DNA from: an uncultured Clostridia bacterium
Lineage (GTDB): Bacteria > Bacillota > Clostridia > Christensenellales > UBA1242
Assembly: GCA_944384375.1 (NCBI GenBank)
Contig: CALWTE010000011.1
Span: 1 to 41,287 of the forward strand
DNA: 41,287 nt
Direction: 5' to 3'
The notes under the pieces were generated by a model. That model did not search any database. It saw nothing but the letters and a program-made list of their open reading frames with translations, and had not been told where the DNA came from. Shown here one piece after another: positions 1 to 7,414 of the stretch (positions are counted from its first letter, which is position 1; each line of letters begins with the position of its first letter). A program made the position numbers and the translations under genes.

Positions 1-38
1 TGTTATAATAATGGTGCTATATAATGTTGATATAAAGT

Positions 39-308
39 TTATAGCGAAATTAGGTCGCCAGTGGCTGCAATCTGCTTGGCGATTTTTTCTTTTTGCTTAA
101 ACACATATCTTGCTTGCGGAAGTTTAAAGAAATCAAGGTAATCTTGTACGTGTACAATACCAGAAACTCCGACCCTATCACATTTGTTTTTAATTTCACG
201 CATTATTTTGCTTGCTGTGGTTGACTTACAACAAAATAGTTTCTCAATATCTTTCGTTGTCAACACATCTTTCGCAAACATCTCTTCTCGTTCTTGTGCT
301 GTCATCAT
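39..308 (-). CDS. Small HTH protein of the integrated element, excisionase-like
   Basis: An 89-residue basic protein. Residues 15-60 read as a helix-turn-helix (LTTKDIEKLF, then STTASKIMREIK) of the kind seen in excisionases and small mobile-element DNA-binding proteins. It starts at a double ATG behind AAGGAG; the second ATG, at 305, has the better spacing. It lies 55 bases downstream of the Cro-like gene on the same strand, and a perfect GTCGCATTTTTGCGAC palindrome (348-363) sits in the gap, so it is probably under the element repressor. The position beside repressor and integrase genes suggests excision or early regulation. No family is recognised with certainty, and DNA binding itself is an inference from the helix pattern. 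Confidence 0.6.
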   Translation of the reverse strand: MMTAQEREEMFAKDVLTTKDIEKLFCCKSTTASKIMREIKNKCDRVGVSGIVHVQDYLDFFKLPQARYVFKQKEKIAKQIAATGDLISL

Positions 309-347
309 CCCTCTCCTTTTAAACGAATAAAATTTTTTAGTTGTTTT

Positions 348-363
348 GTCGCATTTTTGCGAC
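348..363. promoter_or_regulatory. Operator 1, perfect palindrome
   Basis: GTCGCATTTTTGCGAC, with 6-base arms and a 4-base centre. It lies directly between the Cro-like stop codon and the next leftward gene, about 40 bases from that gene's start. Same sequence as operator 2. Confidence 0.75.
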
Positions 364-564
364 TTAATCTCTAAAAAAAATTTCTATTGCTTCTTCTTCT
401 GTCATTAAAAGTTTTTGTTTTAATTTTTTTACTTCTTCAATTGTAAACTTTGAATTCTGCAATCTACGATAAAAAGTTGAAATATCAATACTTAAACAAT
501 CCGCTAACTCGCTTGATTTTATATTTCTTTCTATCATTTTTGCTTTAAATTTAGAAACATTCAT
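364..564 (-). CDS. Cro-like HTH regulator of the integrated element
   Basis: A 66-residue protein starting at the ATG at 564, which has GGAGG six bases upstream; a longer reading from 585 would start inside the operator and has no ribosome site. Residues 12-45 fit a Cro/CI-type helix-turn-helix (SSELADCLSIDISTFYRRLQ). It is transcribed away from the CI/LexA-type repressor at 734, the classic phage immunity arrangement. Its upstream region carries palindromes at 579-594, 643-659 and 685-700, and another starts right at its stop codon. Role as a Cro-type switch protein is inferred from layout and fold pattern. Confidence 0.7.
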   Translation of the reverse strand: MNVSKFKAKMIERNIKSSELADCLSIDISTFYRRLQNSKFTIEEVKKLKQKLLMTEEEAIEIFFRD

Positions 565-578
565 TTTAACCTCCTTTT

Positions 579-594
579 GTCGCATTTTTGCGAC
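579..594. promoter_or_regulatory. Operator 2, perfect palindrome
   Basis: Identical to operator 1. It ends two bases upstream of the ribosome binding site of the Cro-like gene, so it could act at the DNA level and would also fold as a hairpin in the leftward mRNA. Confidence 0.75.
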
Positions 595-642
595 TTTTCG
601 TAACCTATCTTACACTATATAAAAATTTTTGTCAACTAAAAA

Positions 643-659
643 ATCGCATTTTTTGCAAC
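643..659. promoter_or_regulatory. Operator 3, degenerate
   Basis: ATCGCA-N5-TGCAAC matches the operator 1/2 arms at 5 of 6 bases on each side, with a centre one base longer. It lies in the divergent promoter region between the Cro-like gene and the repressor. Confidence 0.5.
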
Positions 660-684
660 TTTTTTTGCAAGTTGGTTATAAATA

Positions 685-700
685 GTTGCATATTTGCGAA
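685..700. promoter_or_regulatory. Operator 4, near the repressor promoter
   Basis: GTTGCATATTTGCGAA keeps the 6-4-6 spacing of operators 1 and 2 with one change per arm. It lies about 35-50 bases before the repressor start, just upstream of a TATGAT-like element at 704-709, a suitable place for autoregulation. Confidence 0.6.
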
Positions 701-733
701 TAATATGATAATATCAAAAAAATAGGAGGACAT

Positions 734-1384
734 ATGACTGACAATAAAATAACACAGACTATTGGTGAACGAATAAAAGAACGAAGGCAGCAACTACATT
801 TAACTGCAGATGATGTTGCTCAACAATTAGGCAAAGATAGAGCAACAATTTATCGTTGGGAAGGCGGATATATAGAAAAAATGCCCCTTAATACATTAGT
901 TCCTTTAGCAAAAATTTTACAAACAACACCAGAAAAATTAATGGGTTGGGATAGTTCTTCACAATTAGAGCCCGCTCAATTTGACCGTAATGTAGTCAAA
1001 ATTCCTATCTATGGCATTATACCTGCAGGCGTTCCTATTGAAGCTATTGAAGACATTATTGGCTACGAAGAAATTCCGCAGAAGTTAGCTCAAACAGGAA
1101 CCTTCTTCTGTTTGAAAGTACAAGGCTCATCAATGTACCCTAAAATTGAAGATGGTGATATAGTTATAATAAGGAAGCAGGAAAATTTTGAAAATGGAGA
1201 TATTTGTGCTGTGATGGTAAATGGATTTGACGCAACTTTAAAACGAGTCAAAAAAGAAAAAGAGGGAATAGAATTAATCCCCATCAATCCAGAATATGAA
1301 ACAAAGATTTATGATGCTAAACAATGTCAAAATCTTCCTATTCGCATATTGGGAAAAGTAATTGAAATAAGAAGAACCTTATAA
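734..1384 (+). CDS. CI/LexA-type phage repressor with S24 peptidase domain
   Basis: 216 residues. An N-terminal helix-turn-helix (about 9-66; DDVAQQLGKDRATIYRWE) is followed by a LexA/CI S24 self-cleavage domain. The Ala98-Gly99 pair in IPAGVP is the likely autocleavage site, Ser133 in GSSMYP the nucleophile and Lys170 in DATLKR the general base. AGGAGG lies just before the ATG. The protein would hold the integrated element silent and be cut when RecA is activated by DNA damage, which is established for the family and inferred here. It is divergent from the Cro-like gene and followed by the integrase. Its likely binding sites are the four GTCGCA-type palindromes at 348-700. Confidence 0.9.
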   Translation: MTDNKITQTIGERIKERRQQLHLTADDVAQQLGKDRATIYRWEGGYIEKMPLNTLVPLAKILQTTPEKLMGWDSSSQLEPAQFDRNVVKIPIYGIIPAGVPIEAIEDIIGYEEIPQKLAQTGTFFCLKVQGSSMYPKIEDGDIVIIRKQENFENGDICAVMVNGFDATLKRVKKEKEGIELIPINPEYETKIYDAKQCQNLPIRILGKVIEIRRTL

Positions 1385-1534
1385 ACAAAAAAGACACCCC
1401 TATCCAATTTGGCGAGCGGAAGGAGTGTCGGAAATTCCTAAAGCAAGGTGCTAGTTTTTTTACACCCTACTTCAAATAGAAGTGTATCAAAAAATTCCGC
1501 ATCTTGTCAACAAAATTTAGACAAGGAGTAACAA
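1385..1534 (+). promoter_or_regulatory. Integrase leader with RBS-proximal hairpin
   Basis: Spacer between repressor and integrase. GACACCCC (1392-1399) faces GGAGTGTC (about 1421-1428) with one mismatch. CTTGTC (1503-1508) pairs exactly with GACAAG (1520-1525). The second arm includes the first bases of the integrase ribosome site AAGGAG (1523-1528), so folding could damp integrase translation. No clear terminator separates the two genes. Confidence 0.4.
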
Positions 1535-2668
1535 ATGGCAAGTTACGAAAAACGCGGAAAGTACTGGTCTGTTAGATTTAGATTCGTAGACGAACGCGGA
1601 CTAGAAGTCAACAAGAGATTAAGTCAAGACGACCACGAAAATAAATTCATAACTAAAAAAGAAGCAGAACAGGCTTATCTGAATTTTATGGCAAGCATAA
1701 AACCAAATAAAAAACAAGCAAAACCCAAAATGACTTATTTTTATGAATTGTATAATGATTTTATGACATACCGAAAAACTCGTGTCAGAGAATCTACTTA
1801 TTATGATGTAATGTACATATATAATAAGCATGTTCTCCCATACTTTAAAAATTTAAAGCTGATAGATATAACGCCTTATGTTATAAATCAATGGCAACAA
1901 AATTTAGAAAAATATTCATATAAATATAAAACAAAAATTAGGGGTTATTTTAAACTTGTGTTAGATTATGGACAAAAATATTATCAAACAACAAATAACA
2001 TTCAATTATGCGATAATTTTTCAAATATCCACAAAAATAATAAAGAAATGCAAATTTGGACCCCCACACAATTTGAAATTTTTAATAACCAAATAAATGA
2101 CTTACAAGACAAAACTATGTTTAATTTCTTATATTTTATGGGAACACGAAAAGGTGAAATGGGTGCACTTCGTTGGACTGATATTAATTTAGAAAATAAA
2201 ACTTGTATAATATCTAAAAGTTTAACAAGAGAGAATGGTGGTTTAAAAATAGGGAGTAGCACCAAGAATTGTAAAAAACGAATTTTAATCATTCCTGAAA
2301 AACTTCTTAACTTATTAAAAGCATTAAAATACGAACAAGCCGCTGATAAAAACTTCAATGAACAGTGGTTTGTATTTGGTAATAAAGAAAATCATCTGAC
2401 TTATAATCCTTTATTTGTAAAATTCAAAAAATATTACAAATTAGCGCTTAAGCAATCTCCTAACTTAAAACGCATTAGAATCCACGATTTTAGACATTCC
2501 CATGTTTCTTTACTTATTAATCAAGCACAATCCACTCTATCTTTGACCGCACTACTCTATGCAATTGCAGAAAGAATTGGCGATACAGTTGAACAAGTTT
2601 TAAAAACTTATGGACATCTATTCCCTGATAAACAACATGACTTAATAAGTACTTTAAATTCTATTTAA
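1535..2668 (+). CDS. int: Tyrosine recombinase, phage-type integrase
   Basis: 377 residues in the order of Tn916/phage-type integrases: an N-terminal arm-type DNA-binding domain (about 1-60, YEKRGKYWSVRFRF), a SAM-like core-binding domain (about 65-165) and a catalytic domain (about 172-377). Catalytic residues visible are Arg205 (GTRKGE), His317 and Arg320 (HDFRH), and Tyr359 (KTYGHLFP). The usual His/Trp of the fourth box (RxGH) appears to be Asp350 here (ERIGD). The gene ends 123 bases before a tRNA 3'-end repeat that is the likely attR site, so it probably drives site-specific integration into a tRNA gene. Start is the ATG after AAGGAG. Confidence 0.93.
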   Translation: MASYEKRGKYWSVRFRFVDERGLEVNKRLSQDDHENKFITKKEAEQAYLNFMASIKPNKKQAKPKMTYFYELYNDFMTYRKTRVRESTYYDVMYIYNKHVLPYFKNLKLIDITPYVINQWQQNLEKYSYKYKTKIRGYFKLVLDYGQKYYQTTNNIQLCDNFSNIHKNNKEMQIWTPTQFEIFNNQINDLQDKTMFNFLYFMGTRKGEMGALRWTDINLENKTCIISKSLTRENGGLKIGSSTKNCKKRILIIPEKLLNLLKALKYEQAADKNFNEQWFVFGNKENHLTYNPLFVKFKKYYKLALKQSPNLKRIRIHDFRHSHVSLLINQAQSTLSLTALLYAIAERIGDTVEQVLKTYGHLFPDKQHDLISTLNSI

Positions 2669-2791
2669 AATTGGGGACAAATTGGGTACAAATTAAAAAT
2701 TTTTCGCATTTTTATACATAAATTAAAAGTTTTATACGCAAATACTCACATATAATGATATTAAAATGTATAAATATAAGTTTTTATAATT

Positions 2792-2850
2792 TCCCACCCT
2801 CGGCACCAAACAAAAATAATCCGAAACGCAAGTGACGGGTTATTTTTTGT
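2792..2850 (+). repeat. Probable attR: tRNA 3' end plus terminator, copy 1
   Basis: Starts with TCCCACCCTCGGCACCA (2792-2808), which reads as the T-arm end, a CCTCGGC acceptor strand and CCA of a tRNA; it resembles tRNA-Leu of low-GC Gram-positives. It continues into a terminator with arms AAACAAAAATAATCC and GGGTTATTTTTTGTTT. Nothing tRNA-like lies immediately upstream, so only the 3' end is present, as expected at the right junction of an element inserted in a tRNA gene. The first 31 bases are identical to copy 2. Confidence 0.7.
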
Positions 2851-2852
2851 TT

Positions 2853-3294
2853 GTGACGGGGTATGCGTTAGCATAAAGTTCGCTAGAACTTGCGGGACTC
2901 GAACAGGTGCGCCCGAAAAAATTACCTGTGGTGATTTTTTAGCACCTCGGCATGATAGTGTAGCAAATTTATTTGCGTAACGGCGTGAGTCCCACCCTCG
3001 GCACCAAACAAAAATAATCCTAAACGAAAGTAAAGGGTTATTTTTTGTTTGTACTCTTATTTCTTATTTTTTCTCTTTTCACTTTTCTTTCCTTTACGGA
3101 TTATTTTTGAAATAAGAAAGAAAAAAGAAGAAAGAAAAGTAATTTAGTAAATTTTATATCTAAATATTAAACTGCACAGCCACCACCAACCACCACAAAT
3201 AACAATAATTTAAATAACAAATCAGACAAAAGCCGTCAGGCTTTTTTTGTTTGGGTGACGGATATGTTAGCATTCAAGTTCGCAAGAACTTGTG
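2853..3294 (+). repeat. Paired hairpin repeats downstream of terminators
   Basis: A roughly 40-base motif, GTGACGG followed by a TTAGCAT segment and a small hairpin, occurs at 2853-2894 and again at 3255-3294. Both copies follow a terminator that ends in TTTTTTGTTTG. The hairpins are AAGTTC-GCTA-GAACTT (2876-2891) and CAAGTTC-GCAA-GAACTTG (3275-3292). A further terminator AAAAGCC-GTCA-GGCTTTT lies at 3228-3248. The whole 2669-3390 interval has no convincing gene; 3052-3140 is a polypyrimidine stretch followed by a polypurine stretch. Confidence 0.5.
2990..3050 (+). repeat. Second tRNA 3' end plus terminator, copy 2
   Basis: Bases 2990-3020 repeat 2792-2822 exactly, and the second terminator arm (GGGTTATTTTTTGTTTGT) is also identical; only the loop differs. 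The copies are 198 bases apart. The bases before it (GGCGTGAG) do not form a proper T-arm, so this is not a complete tRNA. It is probably the scar of an earlier integration at the same tRNA gene. Confidence 0.6.
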
Positions 3295-3331
3295 GAAATA
3301 GCCTTGATAATTACAAAATATATCCGAATAT

Positions 3332-3360
3332 TTGACAAAAAATTAAAACTTTGCTACATT
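3332..3360 (+). promoter_or_regulatory. Promoter of the 360-aa orphan
   Basis: TTGACA (3332-3337), a 17-base spacer, and TACATT (3355-3360). The gene starts 31 bases further on, behind AAGGGGG. Confidence 0.65.
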
Positions 3361-3390
3361 AAGTCAAGTTGAATTACTAAGGGGGTCACA

Positions 3391-4473
3391 ATGGATAACA
3401 ACAAAAATTATAAAATTGCAAAAGGAAATAACTTTGCTAATGAAAATAGTGCTTTTATAGACACTGAAAACACTGACGATTTTTATTACTCAGGTACTTT
3501 GGATAGCATATTTTACACAGATAAGGACTTATATATCGCAGCACTACGTAATACCGATTATATGAAATTTTTAAAAAATAACCCAGTATACCAAAAATGG
3601 TGGAATGAATTAGATGAGAAAAATCTTGACCCAACGGCAAACGAGGTTTTTCAAAAACAAATAGAGTGCCTTGATTCTAGTTATATTGAATATGCAAACA
3701 GTCTTTTGCAACAAACAAAAGACAAATATACCCCTTTTTTCAATACTTTAGAACAATTATACTCTAATTCTCTTAATGGCAAGCCCAAACCTCTAGACAT
3801 TCAAGGAGACACCGCAACAGCAAAAAATCGTACATTATTATTACATAATATCCCCTGCAATTCATATGAGGATTTGCAAAGCCGAAAAGATTTAGGAGTT
3901 ATTGCTTCTGAGTGGTTTGGGAAATTAGAGCAATGTAGTGAAGGTAGATTTTGTTCATTTTTTATTAAAAAACAAGGATTAAACGAAAAAGAGCCAGAAC
4001 AAGAAACACCACAACAACTTAATACTCAACCCAGTAAAATGTTAACACTAATTATAGATGCGGAAGCGCCCGAATTACAAGAATTCATGCGCCTTGATTA
4101 TTTTCAATATTTAAGAAACGAGCAAGCTGGGATTCTTGATAATTATACCCCAGACGAACTAAACATTTTGCAACAGTTAGACCAATGGACCAACCACGAT
4201 AAAACAGACGATGCTGTTTTATCACGTCTAAACGGTAGTTCCTCTAGTTCAATTAAAGCGGCTACTGATAACCCAGACTGGGTAGCCATTCCTGCAGGAG
4301 TTGCTCCAAATTATATTATAGGCGTGATGGCACATAATTTTAACAAAACAAAAGAAGATATGGAATATTTAAAAAATGTGAGCAAAATTTTCGGTGTTCC
4401 TGTAATAGACGAACAAAGCAAAGTACTGCAAGGCACAAAAGAAAAGGAACAAGAAGAACAACGGCAAATGTAA
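3391..4473 (+). CDS. Uncharacterised 360-aa acidic protein
   Basis: The ATG follows AAGGGGG at 3379-3385 and a good promoter, so the gene is convincingly real. No signal peptide or membrane segment is visible. The N-terminal 130 residues are rich in Asp, Tyr, Asn and Gln with probable short helices (KFLKNNPVYQKWWNELDEK). A Glu/Gln linker lies near 197-217, and the tail is highly charged (KEKEQEEQRQM). I recognise no family. It lies just outside the probable attR site, beside a DUF1871-like gene and opposite a large coiled-coil gene. It may be a cytoplasmic lineage-specific protein or cargo of an older insertion; the sequence does not decide. Confidence 0.75.
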   Translation: MDNNKNYKIAKGNNFANENSAFIDTENTDDFYYSGTLDSIFYTDKDLYIAALRNTDYMKFLKNNPVYQKWWNELDEKNLDPTANEVFQKQIECLDSSYIEYANSLLQQTKDKYTPFFNTLEQLYSNSLNGKPKPLDIQGDTATAKNRTLLLHNIPCNSYEDLQSRKDLGVIASEWFGKLEQCSEGRFCSFFIKKQGLNEKEPEQETPQQLNTQPSKMLTLIIDAEAPELQEFMRLDYFQYLRNEQAGILDNYTPDELNILQQLDQWTNHDKTDDAVLSRLNGSSSSSIKAATDNPDWVAIPAGVAPNYIIGVMAHNFNKTKEDMEYLKNVSKIFGVPVIDEQSKVLQGTKEKEQEEQRQM

Positions 4474-4551
4474 AATTTACGTGATTTTATTAATTTAAAA
4501 CAAAATTTTAATAATTTTTTAATTAAATTGAATAAAAATCAAAGGAAAATC

Positions 4552-4827
4552 GTGGAAAAAGAACTATATCAAAAATATTTCAATATTATTAGAGAAGAAT
4601 TAAACAAAGTAGATGCAATGGAATTAAAACCTAGTAAGTTATGCCCTCTCGACGAATATAACGCAGAAGCGGAAATGATTTTGACAAAAGTTTCAAAAAA
4701 TACAAATTATAAAACATCAGCAAATGACATTAAATTAATTTTTGAAGAAATGTTTGCAGAAAATTTCCCAAAAAATATTTTTATTAATTGTGCTAAAAAT
4801 ATAATTGAAAAAATTAAAAATATTTGA
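4552..4827 (+). CDS. DUF1871-like small protein
   Basis: 91 residues from a GTG at 4552 that has AAAGGA six bases upstream; a longer reading from the TTG at 4528 has no ribosome site. The segment LCPLDEYNAEAEMIL followed by ANDIKLIFEEMF resembles the PxDEYxxEA...IxxxF pattern of DUF1871 (B. subtilis YugE type), a small helical family of unknown function. The gene lies 78 bases after the 360-aa orphan, so the two may be co-transcribed, and two terminators follow. Family assignment rests on a short motif only. Confidence 0.6.
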   Translation: MEKELYQKYFNIIREELNKVDAMELKPSKLCPLDEYNAEAEMILTKVSKNTNYKTSANDIKLIFEEMFAENFPKNIFINCAKNIIEKIKNI

Positions 4828-4845
4828 AAAATACTAAAAAAACAC

Positions 4846-4883
4846 AAAAAATACGATTTTTTTACTATTTTTTTTGTATTTTT
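4846..4883. terminator. AT-rich bidirectional terminator
   Basis: AAAAATAC (4847-4854) pairs with GTATTTTT (4876-4883). It begins 20 bases after the DUF1871-like stop codon and has T-runs on both strands. Confidence 0.5.
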
Positions 4884-4890
4884 AAATAAA

Positions 4891-4933
4891 AAACTGCATT
4901 TTTAGGGTATCCCTATCGTGCAGTTCTCTTTTT
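4891..4933 (+). terminator. Strong terminator with nested hairpin
   Basis: AAACTGCA (4891-4898) pairs with TGCAGTT (4919-4925), enclosing AGGG-TAT-CCCT, and is followed by CTCTTTTTT. Parts of it (AACTGCATTTTTTAGG and CCCTATCGTG) recur near 29770 and 16504, so it belongs to the dispersed repeat family. A further copy of the IS-like end, inverted, lies at 4961-4977. Confidence 0.7.
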
Positions 4934-5054
4934 TAATAAAACTTATTTTTTATGTATATTATTTGGGGTTCAGTTCATTTTGCAGTTTTTTTAATTAAAC
5001 TTATTAATTTTACAAAATTTAACTTATTTGATTTACAACTAGATTTATTTTTAA

Positions 5055-7118
5055 TTAGAACATACTGAAGAATTCTTCTATGTTCTTTTCTTTTTCGTCT
5101 TCTGTGTTTTGGGTTAATTTTTTGTATTCTTCTGTTTCTTTAATGTCTTCGGTTGATAACATATAAGGTGTAATATCCTTTTTAACCATAACTTCTGATG
5201 CTGTTGAAATAAAACCATACAAAGCGTCTAACTTGATGTTACTTATATCATCTTCCGTCAACACTTTGCTTGCTGACTCTTCGTCTATAATCGTACTAAG
5301 ACGACTCAAGAAAAGTGCTTTACCATTTTTAGTCAAGGCATTAAGCCCAGTCTCATATTTTACGCTAGCAACCAAACGGTTAATTTCGCGTTTCACTTTT
5401 TCTTCTTCAGACATTGCGTCATATTTTGCCTTTTGAGCACGCAATTCTTTTCTGTACTCGTCTACTCTTTCGCGAATTTCTCTAGTTTGTTCTTCTGTCT
5501 TAACTCTAATATCTTCTTTCTTTTCTTCTAAAAGTTTGTCTAAGTAGTGGTAACCTTTACTTAATTCGTCTATTTCCTTTTGCTTCTCGGGACTTAAGTT
5601 TTCGTAATTGTGAATTGCACGTTTAATTGATTCTTTAAGATTTCTAATGCGTTTATCGTCTTCTCTCAAAACGGCAACTTGCTCGTCATAACTCATGTTA
5701 GCAAATTGAGCGCGCATTTCGTCTGTAGTGTTTTCATCGGCCAAGTACATTTGCTTAATTTTGTTATACAACCAACCTTCAATAGTCTCAGGTTTTCTGC
5801 CACCTTTGCCGTTTTTGTGTGCTAGAACTTTATTTGCGCTTTCTTTTTGAGTGTTGTCTTCTGCTTGTTGCTCGTTTTCTTCGTCTTGCTCATCAAAATT
5901 AACATTAATAGGATTTACAATTTCTTGAATTTCATTTTTTGCCAAATTTGTTGTATTTACGGTAGGAACGGAACTAATATTTTGCATATCTTTTATAAAA
6001 ATTTCTTCATTTTGTGAATTTTGAGGCTCTCCCCATGTAATACCATTTTCATTAAATCCTATTTGGTAAGTATCTAAAAACTTGCTTGCTTTATTAATAT
6101 TGTAACCATAAGCCTTTAATAAAACCACACAAGCAAATACTGAATCTTGCGACAGTGAATTAACACGTTTAAATAATTCATCTACATCAGCATAAGATTC
6201 AGGCTGTTCACAAAATAGCATACAGTCTATAATCGTTTTAATTTCAGAATTCTCTATCATTGAGTAAAGAGTAGTTTGATTAATGTGTTTTGAGTGAATA
6301 TCTGCTCTTACCCCATTTAACAAATCGCAAATAATATTTAATCTATTTTGAATAGCAACCAATTTATCTTCATAACTACTATTTTTTATTGCAGAACTCC
6401 TATTAATAAAATCTTCAAAACGATTTTCAATTTGGTTCGCAATCATTGATGTCTGCATCTCTACTTGTCCATTGTGCATAAACTGATATCTGCTATACAT
6501 TTCTTCATCTTGAACAGATAAACCAATACCCGCTCTTTTTTTGGCTTCAACAACGTTAACAACCGCACTGCGACCCATGTCTATGCCATTAAGAACACCT
6601 AACATACTATAAATGAAGGATGTGCCGATTTGTCTTTCTTCATAGTTACTACCCGCTGGCGACCTTGCATAAAATGAATACTCAATTAAATCTAATAATC
6701 TTGATTTTAAATTTTTGTCAAGTTTATCAAATTCCATATTTTTGTTTTCTCTTAATTTTTGCTCTAAATCAAGCATTTCACCTAAGGAATTTTCACGTCC
6801 TGCCTTAATAAACACATATAATTCATCATTACTAAGGTTGTGAACCATTAAAGAAAAATCAAACAACTGATTGATTACATCTTGCCTTTCTTCTAAATCT
6901 GAAGAATTCAATAAAACTGCATCAGCCAAATTTTGAACTCTTAAATATTCCCTTAATAAATTTTCCGCGACTGCTTGATACTCTGCGCACACAGCATCTA
7001 GTTCAATATTATAAGCCGAAACTTTTTCTTTTGTTGATTTGCCCAAAATTTCTGATATATACCTGCGAGCCTTATCCATTTGCAGAAAAGATTTTGTAAT
7101 AGAAGGACTCCTTGCCAT
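5055..7118 (-). CDS. Large cytoplasmic coiled-coil protein, unknown
   Basis: 687 residues from the ATG at 7118, with AGGTGG eight bases upstream; a GTG at 7130 falls inside that ribosome site. There is no signal peptide or membrane segment. About 1-370 is mainly helical. A low-complexity acidic/Gln linker (DEQDEENEQQAEDN) lies near 410-430, followed by a basic patch KNGKGGRKPETIEGWLYNKIKQ that could contact nucleic acid. Residues about 480-590 form a long charged coiled coil. The tail is acidic and ends EEFFSMF. I recognise no family. It converges on the DUF1871-like gene across two terminators. Scaffold, nucleoid or mobile-element roles are all possible. Confidence 0.8.
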   Translation of the reverse strand: MARSPSITKSFLQMDKARRYISEILGKSTKEKVSAYNIELDAVCAEYQAVAENLLREYLRVQNLADAVLLNSSDLEERQDVINQLFDFSLMVHNLSNDELYVFIKAGRENSLGEMLDLEQKLRENKNMEFDKLDKNLKSRLLDLIEYSFYARSPAGSNYEERQIGTSFIYSMLGVLNGIDMGRSAVVNVVEAKKRAGIGLSVQDEEMYSRYQFMHNGQVEMQTSMIANQIENRFEDFINRSSAIKNSSYEDKLVAIQNRLNIICDLLNGVRADIHSKHINQTTLYSMIENSEIKTIIDCMLFCEQPESYADVDELFKRVNSLSQDSVFACVVLLKAYGYNINKASKFLDTYQIGFNENGITWGEPQNSQNEEIFIKDMQNISSVPTVNTTNLAKNEIQEIVNPINVNFDEQDEENEQQAEDNTQKESANKVLAHKNGKGGRKPETIEGWLYNKIKQMYLADENTTDEMRAQFANMSYDEQVAVLREDDKRIRNLKESIKRAIHNYENLSPEKQKEIDELSKGYHYLDKLLEEKKEDIRVKTEEQTREIRERVDEYRKELRAQKAKYDAMSEEEKVKREINRLVASVKYETGLNALTKNGKALFLSRLSTIIDEESASKVLTEDDISNIKLDALYGFISTASEVMVKKDITPYMLSTEDIKETEEYKKLTQNTEDEKEKNIEEFFSMF

Positions 7119-7270
7119 ATTATTATCCACCTTTTTTAGTTTTTATCATTATACCAAAAATACGAGTTTCAGTCAATACCCATTTTTTAAGAAAAACCCT
7201 AAAAATACGGTAAATTTCGCAAAAAACTCTTTATTTTTAATTGTTTTTTTGTAATAAAGGGTAAAAATAT

Positions 7271-7299
7271 TTGTTATATATGTAAAAATTTAGTATAAT
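7271..7299 (+). promoter_or_regulatory. Promoter of the YhhN-family gene
   Basis: TTGTTA (7271-7276), a 17-base spacer, and TATAAT (7294-7299), leaving a leader of about 110 bases. TAAACT and AGTTTA can pair in the leader ahead of GTTTTT, a weak hairpin. Confidence 0.65.
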
Positions 7300-7414
7300 A
7301 TCATTAAACTTTACTAAAAATGTTATAAAACAGTTTAGTTTTTAAATAAAAAGCATTTTTAATAAAAAAAAATACAAAAAAATCGTAAAAAACATTCAAA
7401 AAAGGGACAAAAAA

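Noticed and set aside
2892..3006. Complete tRNA or tmRNA gene ending in CCTCGGCACCA
   Set aside because: The 3' end is convincing but no matching acceptor 5' strand, D-arm or anticodon arm lies at the right distance on the same strand.
7039..7254. Small rightward frame over the start of the 687-aa gene
   Set aside because: It has no ribosome site and lies over the coding start and promoter region of a better-supported leftward gene.
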